The position numbers were made by a program, and so were the translations under genes. Below are positions 11,792 to 20,619 of a DNA stretch of 64,000 bases, one piece after another. Each line of letters begins with the position of its first letter. Within the stretch, counting starts at the first letter, position 1. The DNA lies in assembly GCF_900115505.1 (NCBI RefSeq), contig NZ_FOWQ01000002.1, forward strand, positions 1 to 64,000. The letters run 5' to 3'. The stretch is from Geodermatophilus dictyosporus. Lineage in GTDB: Bacteria > Actinomycetota > Actinomycetes > Mycobacteriales > Geodermatophilaceae. A model generated the notes under the pieces. The model was not told the origin of the DNA, made no database searches, and worked only from the letters and a program-made list of their open reading frames with translations.

Positions 11792-12783
11792 CGGCCGGCG
11801 GCCAGCTCCCCGCGGATGCGGGCCATGGTCGTCCCGCGGTCCTCGTGCGAGGTGAACCCGGCCGCCGCGCGGTGCCCGCCGCCCCCCAGGGCCATCGCCA
11901 CCCGGGCGACGTCGGTGGCGCCGCGCGAGCGCAGCGACACCGACCACGTCCCGTCGTCCTGGCCCTTGAGCACGCAGGCGACGTCGGCCTCGGCGGTGCT
12001 GCGGACGACGTCGACCAGCGCCTCCAGCTGCTCGCCGGGCAGGCCGTGCTCGGCGGCCTCGGCGGTGGTCGACCAGGTCCAGACCAGGCCCCCGCCGACC
12101 TCGGGCTCGAGCGCCGCCCGGCCGGTCACCGCCGAGAGCAGGCGCAGCCAGCCGAAGGGCGCGGTGTCGAACAGCCGCCGGCTGATCGCGGCGTGGTCGA
12201 TGCCGGTGCCGAGCAGCCGGGCGGCCAGGTGGTGGGTGTCCGGGCGGGTGCTGCCGAACCGGAAGGAACCGGTGTCGGCGGCCAGCCCGGCGTAGAGCAG
12301 CGTGGCCAGCGGCGCGTCGAGGGCGACGTCGAGCTCGTCCAGCAGCGCGGCGACCAGCACCACGGTGGCCGGCGCGGCCGGGTCGACGAGGCGGACGTCG
12401 CCGAAGCCAGGATTGCTGGCGTGGTGGTCGAGCACGACCGACGTACCGGCCCGCTCGAGCACCGCGGCCAGCTCCCCGAGCCGGCCCGGGGAGGCGGCGT
12501 CGAGGCCGACGAAGACGTCGGGCGCGGTGGGCACCGCGCCCGACGGCACCAGCCCCTCGGCGCCGGGCAGCCAGCCCAGCGAGGCCGGCAGCGTGGGCGG
12601 GCCGGGAAAGGTGGCGTGCACCCGGGCGCCGCGGCGGCGCAGGCCCTCGGCGAGGGCGAGCGTGCTGCCGAGGGCGTCGGCGTCGGGCTGCACGTGCCCG
12701 GACAGCACGACGGTGGCCCGGGCGTCGGCCGCCTCGGCGAGCACGGCGGCGGGGGTGCGCCCGGCTGTGGACGGGACGGTCAC
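11788..12783 (-). CDS. DHH-family phosphoesterase (NrnA-like oligoribonuclease / pAp phosphatase)
   Basis: 331-aa DHH/DHHA1 protein. The metal-binding signature VVLDHHASN is near residue 118, with upstream GHVQPDADALGS (family motif HxxPDxDxxGS) and the DHHA1 motif GGGGHRAAAG near the C-terminus. Such proteins degrade nano-RNA and dephosphorylate 3'-phosphoadenosine 5'-phosphate. Start GTG at 12781-12783, 5 nt after the small acidic ORF. Its place after rbfA is the standard actinobacterial order. Confidence 0.92.
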   Translation of the reverse strand: MTVPSTAGRTPAAVLAEAADARATVVLSGHVQPDADALGSTLALAEGLRRRGARVHATFPGPPTLPASLGWLPGAEGLVPSGAVPTAPDVFVGLDAASPGRLGELAAVLERAGTSVVLDHHASNPGFGDVRLVDPAAPATVVLVAALLDELDVALDAPLATLLYAGLAADTGSFRFGSTRPDTHHLAARLLGTGIDHAAISRRLFDTAPFGWLRLLSAVTGRAALEPEVGGGLVWTWSTTAEAAEHGLPGEQLEALVDVVRSTAEADVACVLKGQDDGTWSVSLRSRGATDVARVAMALGGGGHRAAAGFTSHEDRGTTMARIRGELAAGR

Positions 12784-12788
12784 CGGGC

Positions 12789-13034
12789 TCAGGCGTCGGG
12801 GCCGGGGTCGGCCACCGGGGACGCGTTGGAGTCCTCGGTGACCCGGCCGCCGCCGGGCGGCAGCGCGGGGCCGCCGTCGTCGGGCTCGTCCTCGGCGATG
12901 CTGGGCACCTCGCCGATCTGGCCCTCGCGGCCGCCGTCGGTCGGGTCGCCGGCGTCGGGCTCGGCGCGGCCGCCGAACTCCGAGCGGCCCTGGCCCTCGC
13001 CGGGCAGGTACGGGTCGGGGTCGTTCTCGCTCAC
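12789..13034 (-). CDS. Small acidic, disordered hypothetical protein
   Basis: 81 aa, rich in Asp, Glu, Gly and Pro, with no hydrophobic segment or recognisable domain. I do not recognise it. It is credible because of its GAGGAGG ribosome site 4-10 nt before GTG (13032-13034), its tight fit (5 nt) with the DHH gene and its co-orientation with rbfA. It may be a lineage-specific insertion between rbfA and the DHH gene. Confidence 0.55.
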   Translation of the reverse strand: MSENDPDPYLPGEGQGRSEFGGRAEPDAGDPTDGGREGQIGEVPSIAEDEPDDGGPALPPGGGRVTEDSNASPVADPGPDA

Positions 13035-13107
13035 GAGACCTCCTCGCTGGCGCTCGTCGGCCGCGTTCGCGGCGCTGCTGTGTCCTCGCGTGAGCTCGCG
13101 AGCCCGC
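13035..13107 (-). repeat. Spacer with nested GCTCGCGAG/CTCACGCGAG inverted elements
   Basis: The 73 nt between rbfA and the small acidic gene contains CCTCGCGTGAGCTCGCGAG and CCCGCTCACGAGGCG, which read as overlapping inverted copies of the same short word. They can form alternative hairpins. It may be a dispersed palindromic element, but there is no second copy I can point to in this window. Confidence 0.3.
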
Positions 13108-13581
13108 TCACGAGGCGCTCCTGTGCTCGGAGGACGAGCCCACGTCCTCCGGGTCGTCGTCGGCCTCGGGGTGCCGGTAGGGGTCGGCGTCGCCGGCGTA
13201 GGTGGCGTGCTCGCGCAGCCGGGCGAGCTCCGCGTCGGCGTGCCGGACCCGCTCGAGCGCCTCGTCGAGCTCGCGGGCGGTGTCGGGGACGTGGTCGGCG
13301 ACGAACTCCAGCGTCGGCACGAACTTGATGCCGGTCTGCCTGCCCACCGTCGAGCGCAGCACGCCGGTGGCGCTGGCCAGCGCGCGGGCGGAGTCGGCGA
13401 CCGCGGTCTCGTCGCCGTAGACGGTGTAGAAGACCGTGGCCTCGCGCAGGTCGCTGGTGACGCGGGCGTCGGTCACGGTGACCATGCCCAGCCGGGGGTC
13501 CTTGATCTGCGACTCGATCGCCGCGGAGACGATCTGGCGGATGCGCACGGCCAGCTTGCGGGCGCGGGCGGGGTCGGCCAC
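13108..13581 (-). CDS. rbfA: 30S ribosome-binding factor A
   Basis: 157-aa KH-like assembly factor that binds the 5' helix region of 16S rRNA during late 30S maturation and cold adaptation. Diagnostic text includes ARKLAVRIRQIVSAAIES and KDPRLGMVTVTDARVTSDLR. The extra approximately 35-aa C-terminal acidic tail is common in actinobacteria. The GTG at 13579-13581 has GGAGG 8 nt upstream. It lies between the DUF503 gene and the small acidic gene in the infB operon. Confidence 0.95.
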   Translation of the reverse strand: MADPARARKLAVRIRQIVSAAIESQIKDPRLGMVTVTDARVTSDLREATVFYTVYGDETAVADSARALASATGVLRSTVGRQTGIKFVPTLEFVADHVPDTARELDEALERVRHADAELARLREHATYAGDADPYRHPEADDDPEDVGSSSEHRSAS

Positions 13582-13673
13582 GGCGGACCTCCGGGGTGGA
13601 AGGACCCCGTCCTGCCCACCCCTCGCACGCTGGGGGCGGGCCCGGGACGGGGCCACGGTGGTGGATGGATGGG

Positions 13674-13967
13674 TCAGTCGGTACTGCTGAACAGCTGCCG
13701 GTGCGTCGACAGCAGCGTCACCTCCGGCCGCTCGGCCAGCAACCGCTCGCAGGCGTCGAGGACGTCGGTCACCTGACCGGCGTCCCCCGCGACCGTGGCG
13801 ACCGCGACCTGCACGCGGCGGTGCAGGTCGAGGTCGCCGACCTCGGCCGCGGCCACGGCGAAGCGGCGCCGCAGCTCGGCCACGATCGGCCGGACCACGG
13901 CGCGCTTGCCCTTGAGCGAGTGGACGTCGCCCAGCAACAGGTCGGCGGTCAGCGCCCCCGTGAACAC
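13674..13967 (-). CDS. DUF503 family protein (YlxP-like)
   Basis: 97-aa protein of the YlxP/DUF503 family, a small ferredoxin-like fold protein of unknown biochemical role that occurs between infB and rbfA in many Gram-positives and is proposed to act in ribosome assembly. Recognisable stretches are LLLGDVHSLKGKRAVVRPIV and RRFAVAAAEVGDLD. The GTG at 13965-13967 has GGGAGGAG upstream. It begins 40 nt after the infB stop. Confidence 0.9.
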   Translation of the reverse strand: MFTGALTADLLLGDVHSLKGKRAVVRPIVAELRRRFAVAAAEVGDLDLHRRVQVAVATVAGDAGQVTDVLDACERLLAERPEVTLLSTHRQLFSSTD

Positions 13968-14007
13968 GGGTGCTCCTCCCTGTTGCCGGGCGACGACGCG
14001 CTGCGCG

Positions 14008-17000
14008 CTAGGCGCGCGGCTTCTCGCGCATCTCGAACGTCTCGATGACGTCCTCGATCTTTATGTCGTTGAACGACCCGAGCCCGATACCGCACTCGTA
14101 GCCGTCGCGGACCTCGGTGACGTCGTCCTTGAACCGGCGCAGCGACTCGACGGTGAGGTTGTCGGCGACGACCACCCCGTCACGGACCAGCCGGGCCTTG
14201 GAGTTCCGGGTGATCGTGCCGCTGCGGACGATGGAGCCCGCCACGTTGCCGATGCGCGGCACCCGGAAGACCTCGCGGACCTCCGCCGTGCCGAGCGCGA
14301 CCTCCTCGTACTCCGGCTTGAGCATGCCCTTGAGGGCCGCCTCGATCTCCTCGATCGCCTGGTAGATGACCGAGTAGTACCGGACGTCGACGCCCTCGCG
14401 GCTGGCGAGCTCGGTGGCCTGGCCCTCGGCCCGGACGTTGAAGCCCAGGACGATGACGTCGTCGGCCAGCGCCAGGTCGATGTCGCTCTTGGTGATGCCA
14501 CCGACGCCGCGGTGGATGACCCGCAGCGAGATGTCGTCGCTCACCTCAATCTTCATCAGGGCCTCCTCGAGCGCCTCGACGGTGCCCGAGTTGTCGCCCT
14601 TGATGATCAGGTTGAGCTGGCGGTTCTCCTTGAGCGCGGCGTCGAGGTCCTCGAGGCTGATCCGCTTGCGCATGGAGGCGTTCTGCGCGTTGCGGATGCG
14701 GGCCTGGCGACGGTCGGCGATCTGCCGGGCGACGCGGTCCTCCTCGACGACGAGGAACGTGTCACCGGCACGCGGCACCGAGGTGAGCCCCACGACCTGC
14801 ACGGGGCGGGCCGGCAGGGCCTCCTTGAGCTTGTTGCCGTGCTCGTCGAGGAGCGACCGGACGCGCCCGTAGGCGTCCCCGGCGACGATCGAGTCGCCCT
14901 GGCGCAGCGTGCCGCGCTGGACGAGGACGGTCGCGACGGGGCCGCGGCCCTTGTCCAGCTTGCCCTCGATGACGACGCCCTGGGGGTCCTGCTCGGTGTT
15001 GGCGCGCAGGTCCAGGGAGGCGTCGGCGGTCAGCAGGATCGCCGTGAGCAGCTCGTCGAGGCCCTGACGCGTGGTCGCGGAGACGTCGACGAACATCGTG
15101 TCGCCGCCGTACTCCTCGGCCACCAGGCCGTACTCGGTGAGCTGCTGGCGGATCTTGGCGGGGTTGGCCCCCTCCTTGTCGATCTTGTTGACCGCGACCA
15201 CGATCGGCACCTCGGCGGCCTGGGCGTGGTTGAGCGCCTCGACCGTCTGCGGCATGACACCGTCGTCAGCGGCCACGACCAGGACGACGATGTCGGTCAC
15301 CTTCGCGCCGCGGGCACGCATCGCGGTGAACGACTCGTGACCCGGGGTGTCGATGAAGGTGATCGGCCGCTCGTAGTCCTCCAGCTCGGTGACGATCTGG
15401 TAGGCGCCGATGTGCTGGGTGATGCCGCCGGCCTCGCGCGCCACCACGTTGGTGTTGCGGATGGCGTCGAGGAGCTTCGTCTTGCCGTGGTCGACGTGAC
15501 CCATGACGGTGACGACCGGCGGGCGGGCCTCCCAGTCGGCCTCGTCGCCCTCGTCGCCGAAGGTGAGGTCGAAGGTCTCGAGGAGCTCGCGGTCCTCGTC
15601 CTCCGGGCTGACGACCTGGATGTCCCACTCGATCTCGGCACCGAGCAGCTGCAGGGTGTCCTCGTTGACCGACTGGGTCGCGGTGACCATCTCGCCCAGG
15701 TGGAACAGGGCGGTGACCAGGGCGGCCGGCTGGGCGCCGATCTTCTCGGCGAGGTCGGTCAGCGAGGCGCCGCGGGGCAGCCGGACGGTCTGCCCGTGCC
15801 CACGCGGCAGGCTGACGCCGCCCATGCTGGGCGCCGCCATGGAGTCGAACTCCTGACGCCGCTGCTTCTTGCTCTTGCGCCCGCGGACCGGACCACGGCC
15901 GCCGGGACGCCCGAAGGCACCCGCGGTGCCCGCACCGGAGCCACCGCGACCACGACCGCGGCCACCGCCGCCGCCACCACTGCGGAAGCCACCGCCGGCC
16001 GGCGCGCCGCCGCCACCGGGGCCGCCGCCGCCACCGGGACGGAAGCCGCCGCCACCGCCGGGCGCACCCGGGCGGCCACGGCCACCGGCACCGCCGGGAC
16101 CACCGCCGGGACGGCCGGCACCGGCCGGACGCGGCGGCATCATGCCGGGCGAGGGACGCTGCGGCATCATCCCCGGGTTCGGGCGGGGACCGCCGGGACC
16201 GGCGGCCGGACGCGGACCGCCGGCACCGGGGCCCGGGCGGGGGCCACCGGGACGGGGACCGCCGGCACCGGGTGCGGGACGCGGGCCGCCGGCACCGGGA
16301 CCGGGCCGGGGACCGCCGGCCGCGGGGCCGGGACGCGGGCCGCCGGCGGCCGGGCCGGGCCGCGGGGCGCTGCTGAAGGGGTTGTTGCCCGGACGCGGGG
16401 CCGGGCGGGGACCCGGCCGGGGACCGGCGCCGGGTGCGGCCGGAGCGGCACCGGGGGCGCCGGGACGCTGCGCACCGGGAGCCGCCGGGCGCGGGGCGCC
16501 CGGACGCGCGGGACCGGGCACCGCACCGCCGGCCGGACGCGGCGCGGGGGCACCCGGGCGCGGGGCGCCCGGACGCGGCCCCTGCGGGGCGGCCGGCTGC
16601 TGGACCGGGGCACCGGCCGCCGGCTGGACCGGGGCACTGGCGGCCGGCTGCTGGACCGGGGCACCGGCGGCGGGCTGCTGGACCGGCGCGCCGGCGGCCG
16701 GAGCCTGGGGCGCGGCCGGCCGCGGGCCGGGAGTGGGCGCACCGGGACGCGCGGCACCGGGACGCGGACCCGGGGTGGGACCGGCGACCGGGGCCGGAGC
16801 CGACGGGGCGGCGGGGGCCTGCGGGGCGCTGGCCACCGGCTGCGGGGCGGACGGGCGCGGCGCGGACGGGCGCGGTGCGGCGGGACGGGCCGCGGGGGCA
16901 CCGCCGCCGTTGCCGCCGGTGGAGGCGCCGAGGGCCTCCCGGAGCCGTCGGGCCACGGGGGCCTCGACGGTCGAGGAGGCGGACTTCACGAACTCGCCCT

Positions 17001-17082
17001 GCTCCTTGAGCTTGGCGAGCACGGTCTTGCTGTCGACCCCGAACTCCTTGGCGAGTTCGTGGACGCGGGCTTTGCCTGGCAC
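14008..17082 (-). CDS. infB: Translation initiation factor IF-2
   Basis: 1024-aa GTPase that delivers initiator tRNA to the 30S subunit. An IF2 N-terminal helical module (residues 1-50) is followed by a very long Pro/Gly/Ala/Arg-rich linker (about 53-395) with many GGPRPGP and AAGAPVQQP-type repeats. The GTPase domain has [12 protein letters not shown] (P-loop), DTPGHE and NKID, followed by domains II-IV. The linker is much longer than in E. coli but usual for GC-rich actinobacteria. GTG start at 17080-17082 with AGGAG. It sits downstream of nusA and ylxR. The linker also produces spurious long antisense frames. Confidence 0.97.
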   Translation of the reverse strand: MPGKARVHELAKEFGVDSKTVLAKLKEQGEFVKSASSTVEAPVARRLREALGASTGGNGGGAPAARPAAPRPSAPRPSAPQPVASAPQAPAAPSAPAPVAGPTPGPRPGAARPGAPTPGPRPAAPQAPAAGAPVQQPAAGAPVQQPAASAPVQPAAGAPVQQPAAPQGPRPGAPRPGAPAPRPAGGAVPGPARPGAPRPAAPGAQRPGAPGAAPAAPGAGPRPGPRPAPRPGNNPFSSAPRPGPAAGGPRPGPAAGGPRPGPGAGGPRPAPGAGGPRPGGPRPGPGAGGPRPAAGPGGPRPNPGMMPQRPSPGMMPPRPAGAGRPGGGPGGAGGRGRPGAPGGGGGFRPGGGGGPGGGGAPAGGGFRSGGGGGGRGRGRGGSGAGTAGAFGRPGGRGPVRGRKSKKQRRQEFDSMAAPSMGGVSLPRGHGQTVRLPRGASLTDLAEKIGAQPAALVTALFHLGEMVTATQSVNEDTLQLLGAEIEWDIQVVSPEDEDRELLETFDLTFGDEGDEADWEARPPVVTVMGHVDHGKTKLLDAIRNTNVVAREAGGITQHIGAYQIVTELEDYERPITFIDTPGHESFTAMRARGAKVTDIVVLVVAADDGVMPQTVEALNHAQAAEVPIVVAVNKIDKEGANPAKIRQQLTEYGLVAEEYGGDTMFVDVSATTRQGLDELLTAILLTADASLDLRANTEQDPQGVVIEGKLDKGRGPVATVLVQRGTLRQGDSIVAGDAYGRVRSLLDEHGNKLKEALPARPVQVVGLTSVPRAGDTFLVVEEDRVARQIADRRQARIRNAQNASMRKRISLEDLDAALKENRQLNLIIKGDNSGTVEALEEALMKIEVSDDISLRVIHRGVGGITKSDIDLALADDVIVLGFNVRAEGQATELASREGVDVRYYSVIYQAIEEIEAALKGMLKPEYEEVALGTAEVREVFRVPRIGNVAGSIVRSGTITRNSKARLVRDGVVVADNLTVESLRRFKDDVTEVRDGYECGIGLGSFNDIKIEDVIETFEMREKPRA

Positions 17083-17151
17083 GGATCTCCTCTGGTGAGG
17101 CCGGCGGCTCGCCCGCGCGACCTCGTCGTCAGTGGTGCATGGTCTGGCTTG

Positions 17152-17565
17152 TCATCGTGGGGACTTCACGGCTTGCTCATCCGACGACGTCCTGCTCTCG
17201 ACGTGCGGACCGGCCGGGAGCCGGTCTGCCGGTGGGACTGCGGTCTGTCGTTCGTCGTGGTGCGCCCGTCCGGGCCGGGTGTCCGCTGGTGCTGGTGCAC
17301 CGAGGACGTGGGCCCGGAGCGGACCGGCCTCCACCGCGGCGCCGCCTCCACCGGGGAGACGCAGCGCCCGGGGGAAGGCCCGGCGTCGCTCCGCTGCGCG
17401 CAGGCACTCCGGGGTGGGGTGCAGCGAGGCGCCCCGGCCGGGGAGCCGCCGTCGCGGATCGGGCACGAGGGCCCCGTCCCGGACGACGACGCGCAGCAGG
17501 TCGGTGACCGGAGCGCGTTCCCGGCAGCCCACACAGGTGCGCACCGGGATCGACGTTTCGGCCAC
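17152..17565 (-). CDS. YlxR family RNA-binding protein (DUF448)
   Basis: 137-aa protein with the YlxR core RTCVGCRERAP then LLRVVVRDG in its first ~35 residues. It is about 40 residues longer than typical YlxR, and the C-terminal third is low complexity. YlxR was proposed to bind RNA, RNase P RNA or nucleoid DNA; its role here is not established. GTG start at 17563-17565, 8 nt after the nusA stop, and infB follows after 69 nt, the normal rimP-nusA-ylxR-infB order. Confidence 0.88.
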   Translation of the reverse strand: MAETSIPVRTCVGCRERAPVTDLLRVVVRDGALVPDPRRRLPGRGASLHPTPECLRAAERRRAFPRALRLPGGGGAAVEAGPLRAHVLGAPAPADTRPGRAHHDERQTAVPPADRLPAGPHVESRTSSDEQAVKSPR

Positions 17566-17573
17566 CCGTCACT

Positions 17574-18707
17574 CTAGCGCGCTGCGGGACCCCGTTGTTC
17601 CGGGCGCCGCTGACCGGGCCGCAGGGCACCCGCGCCGGGGGACGGGCGGCCGCCCGGGGCGCCGGCGCGCACCGGTGGCGGGCCCGAGCGCAGCGGCGGG
17701 CGGCCCACCCCGGGCGAGGGCGCGGCGTCGTCGGGGGCGGCGTCGCTGCGGATGTCGATGCGGCAGCCGGTGAGCCGGGCGGCGAGGCGGGCGTTCTGGC
17801 CCTCCTTGCCGATGGCCAGCGACAGCTGGTAGTCGGGCACCACGACCCGCACCGCCTTGGCCTTCGGGTCGACCAGGGTCGCGGTGCTGACCCGGGCGGG
17901 GCTCAGCGCCGAGGCGACGAACGTGGCGGGGTCGTCGGACCAGTCGACGATGTCGATCTTCTCGCCGTGCAGCTCGCTCATCACGTTGCGCACCCGCTGC
18001 CCCATCGGCCCGATGCAGGCGCCCTTGGCGTTGAGCCCCGGCACCGAGGTGCGGACCGCGATCTTCGAGCGGTGCCCGGCCTCGCGGGCGACGGCGACGA
18101 TCTCGACGCTGCCGTCGGCGATCTCGGGGACCTCGAGGGCGAACAGCTTGCGCACCAGGTTCGGGTGGGTGCGCGAGACGGTCACCTGCGGCCCGCGGTA
18201 GGTGCGCGCGACCGACACGACGTAGGCGCGCAGCCGGCTGCCGTGGGGGTACTTCTCCCCGGGCACCTGCTCGGCGGACGGGAGCACCGCCTCGACCTTG
18301 CCGATGTCGACCAGGACCGAGCCCTGGGCGTTGCGGCGCGCGTCGGCCTGGACGACGCCGCTGACGATGTCGCCCTCCTTGCCGGCGTACTCGCCGAAGG
18401 TCTGCTCGTGCTCGGCGTCGCGCAGCCGCTGGACGATGACCTGCTTGGCGGTGCTGGCCGCGATCCGGCCGAAGTCCGAGGGGGTGTCGTCCCACTCGCG
18501 CACGACCTCGCCGTCGGCGCCGAGCTCCTGGGCGAGGACGGCGACCTCGCCGGTCTTGCGGTCGACGTGCACCCGCACGTGCTTGGCGGCGCCGTCGGCG
18601 TGCCGGTAGGCGGTCACCAGCGCCGTCTCGATGGCCTCGATGACCGTGTCGGCGGGGATGCCCTTCTCCCGCTCGACCGCCTTGAGGGCGGTCACGTCGA
18701 TGTTCAC
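17574..18707 (-). CDS. nusA: Transcription termination/antitermination factor NusA
   Basis: 377-aa elongation factor that binds RNA polymerase and rrn boxA/B complexes. The N-terminal domain begins [15 protein letters not shown], followed by an S1 domain ([13 protein letters not shown]) and two KH domains ([16 protein letters not shown] and [19 protein letters not shown]). The C-terminal acidic repeats of E. coli NusA are absent, as in other Gram-positives; a Pro-rich tail replaces them. The GTG (18705-18707) overlaps the rimP stop as GTGA and has GGAGGAGG upstream. Confidence 0.97.
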   Translation of the reverse strand: MNIDVTALKAVEREKGIPADTVIEAIETALVTAYRHADGAAKHVRVHVDRKTGEVAVLAQELGADGEVVREWDDTPSDFGRIAASTAKQVIVQRLRDAEHEQTFGEYAGKEGDIVSGVVQADARRNAQGSVLVDIGKVEAVLPSAEQVPGEKYPHGSRLRAYVVSVARTYRGPQVTVSRTHPNLVRKLFALEVPEIADGSVEIVAVAREAGHRSKIAVRTSVPGLNAKGACIGPMGQRVRNVMSELHGEKIDIVDWSDDPATFVASALSPARVSTATLVDPKAKAVRVVVPDYQLSLAIGKEGQNARLAARLTGCRIDIRSDAAPDDAAPSPGVGRPPLRSGPPPVRAGAPGGRPSPGAGALRPGQRRPEQRGPAAR

Positions 18708-19360
18708 TGTCCTCCTCCGTCGTCGTCGCCCTCGTCGTCCGGCAGCTCGTCGTCCGGCAGCCCGTCGTCCAGCGGGTCGTCGTGTGCGTCGTCGTGCGCG
18801 TCGTCGTGCGCGTCGTCGTCCTTGCCGGGGCGGGCGAACTCGACCTGCACCCGCCCGGCGCCCAGCTCGGCCCACGGGACGTGCCGGGGGGTGGGGGGCT
18901 TGCGGCGCGCGCCGGGCTTGCCCGGCTTCTCCACGGCGAGGGTCACGCCACCGTCGTCGACGGCGGTGACCCGGCCGGTCACCTGCTCGGTCGCACCGGC
19001 GGGGCCCACGGCGACGGCGACCAGGCGCCCGGTGTTGCGCCGCCAGTGCCGGGGCTCGGTGAGCGGCCGGTCGACGCCGGGGCTGGTCACCTCGAGCACG
19101 TACGGGGCGGCGCCGAACTCGCCGTCGTTGTCGTCGAGCACGGCCGACACCGCACGGCTGACCTCCGCGACGTCGTCGAGCGTGACGCCCTGGTCGCGGT
19201 CGACGACCACGCGGACGATGCTGCGCCGGCCCGCGGGGGTGACCACCAGCTCCTCGAGGTCGTAGCCGCCGGCGGCGACCACGGGCGTGATCCAGCCGGC
19301 CAGCCGGGTGGCGGCGGGGTCGTCGCGACCCGCGGCCGGGTCCTGCCGTCGCGTGGACAC
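18704..19360 (-). CDS. rimP: Ribosome maturation factor RimP
   Basis: 218-aa 30S maturation factor. The N-terminal alpha/beta domain ([50 protein letters not shown]) is followed by an SH3-like domain. The C-terminus has an unusual acidic tail of about 35 residues built on repeated Asp-Asp-Ala-His units, encoded by 12-nt tandem repeats at about 18777-18815. GTG start at 19358-19360 after GGAGGGAGGG. First gene of the nusA operon; nusA overlaps its stop by 4 nt. Confidence 0.95.
   Translation of the reverse strand: MSTRRQDPAAGRDDPAATRLAGWITPVVAAGGYDLEELVVTPAGRRSIVRVVVDRDQGVTLDDVAEVSRAVSAVLDDNDGEFGAAPYVLEVTSPGVDRPLTEPRHWRRNTGRLVAVAVGPAGATEQVTGRVTAVDDGGVTLAVEKPGKPGARRKPPTPRHVPWAELGAGRVQVEFARPGKDDDAHDDAHDDAHDDPLDDGLPDDELPDDEGDDDGGGQ
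18777..18815 (-). repeat. 12-nt tandem repeat in the rimP tail
   Basis: The unit GTCGTCGTGCGC (plus strand) is repeated about three times with one early variant base. It codes Asp-Asp-Ala-His in the acidic tail of RimP. Copy number is likely to vary between strains. Confidence 0.75.
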
Positions 19361-19616
19361 GGGCTCCCTCCCTCCTGGACCGGTCGGAGCTCGTGCTCGG
19401 CGGACCGCACCGCCCGGGCCGCACCCGGCGGCGCGCGTCGCACGGCACCGGCCGTGCGTACCCGGGGGAGCCGTCAGGCTACCGCTCCCCCGCCGGGCGC
19501 TCGCCCGTCGGCCGGACGAGGTGCCCGCGCGGACGGCGTGCTCGGGCCGGGGTGCCCGGGCGGCACCCGCCCGTCGCTGCCCGGCAGGCGGGAGCGGGCC
19601 TGGGAGGATGGCGGCG

Positions 19617-20147
19617 ATGTCCGCACCGCCCGCTCCCCCCGTCCCGGCCGGGTTCTCCCGGCGTGGCCTGCTCGCCGGCGCGGCGGGGCTGGCCCTGCTC
19701 GCCGCGACCGCCGGCTGCACCCCCGGCAGCTCCGGGGAGGCCGCCCGGGAGACCGCCGAGCAGGTCGACCGGCTGGCCGCGCAGGTCGCCGTCCAGGAGG
19801 CCGTGGTGGCCGCCTACGCCGCGGCCGGCACGGCCGACCCGGCGCTGCGCGCCGAGCTCGCGGTGCCTGCGGACCAGGCCCGCGACCAGCTCGACCGGCT
19901 GCGCGAGGCGGCGCCCTCGAGCGCGGCCTCCTCGAGCGCGGCCTCCTCGGGCAGGGCCTCCTCGACGGCCGCGGCTCCGGCGCTCGCACCGCCGGCCGGC
20001 GGCGACGTGCGGGCGTGGCTGCGGGAGCAGATCGGCACGGCGGCGACGAGCCACGCGACGGCCTGCGTCGAGGTGACCGGCGCGCGGGCGGCACTGCTGG
20101 GGTCGGTGGCGGCCGGGCTGCGCGGTCACGAGACCGCGCTGGCGTGA
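19617..20147 (+). CDS. Putative Tat-type lipoprotein
   Basis: 176 aa. The N-terminus has a twin-arginine motif [15 protein letters not shown] followed by a lipobox ending Ala-Gly-Cys near residue 36, so it is probably exported and lipid-anchored. The mature part is an Ala-rich helical protein with a Ser/Ala linker around residues 100-125, and it ends with a segment like DUF4439-associated partner proteins. The precise family is not recognised. ATG at 19617 has GGGAGG 9 nt upstream; an in-frame ATG at 19608 directly abuts that site and is less likely. It is followed after 12 nt by the DUF4439 gene. Confidence 0.75.
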   Translation: MSAPPAPPVPAGFSRRGLLAGAAGLALLAATAGCTPGSSGEAARETAEQVDRLAAQVAVQEAVVAAYAAAGTADPALRAELAVPADQARDQLDRLREAAPSSAASSSAASSGRASSTAAAPALAPPAGGDVRAWLREQIGTAATSHATACVEVTGARAALLGSVAAGLRGHETALA

Positions 20148-20159
20148 GGGGGGACGGGC

Positions 20160-20615
20160 ATGGCCGAGGACGGGAACGGCGCGGCGGGCGCCGAGGAGAC
20201 CGCACTGCAGGACGCGCTCGCCGCGGAGCACGCCGCGGTGTGGGGCTACGGCGTCGTCGGTGCGGCGCTGCCGGCCGACGGGCGGGCGCCGGCGACCGAC
20301 GCCGAGCAGGCGCACCGTGACGCCCGCGACCGGCTGGCGGCGCTGCTCGACGGGCGCGGCGCCGACGCGACGCCGGCCGGAGCCGGTTACGAGCTGCCGT
20401 TCCCCGTGCTGTCGGCGGTCGACGCCGCGGCTCTGGCCGTCGTCCTCGAGGAGGGGGTCAGCGGCTCGTGGGTGGCGCTGCTGGCCGCCGCCGCGGAGCT
20501 CGAGGTGCGGCAGCTCGCCGTCGACGGCCTGCAGGCCGCCGAGGCCCGCGCCGTCGGCTGGCGGGTGGCCGCCGGGCGGACCCCGCTGACCACGTCCCTG
20601 CCCGGCCTGTCCTGA
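20160..20615 (+). CDS. DUF4439 ferritin-like domain protein
   Basis: 151-aa helical protein with the ferritin-like pattern ALQDALAAEHAAVWGYGVVGA at the N-terminus and AHRDARDRLAALL in helix 2, matching DUF4439 (often listed as a ferritin-like domain in actinobacteria). Whether it binds metal is unknown; the Glu and His of AAEHAA are candidates. ATG start 12 nt after the lipoprotein gene. Such lipoprotein/DUF4439 pairs occur beside rimP in actinobacteria and may act together at the membrane. Confidence 0.8.
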   Translation: MAEDGNGAAGAEETALQDALAAEHAAVWGYGVVGAALPADGRAPATDAEQAHRDARDRLAALLDGRGADATPAGAGYELPFPVLSAVDAAALAVVLEEGVSGSWVALLAAAAELEVRQLAVDGLQAAEARAVGWRVAAGRTPLTTSLPGLS

Positions 20616-20619
20616 GCCG

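Noticed and set aside
13795-17577. Plus-strand open frame of about 1260 codons
   Set aside because: Antisense to infB; the Gly/Thr/Arg-rich part mirrors the IF-2 linker. No ribosome site or family match.
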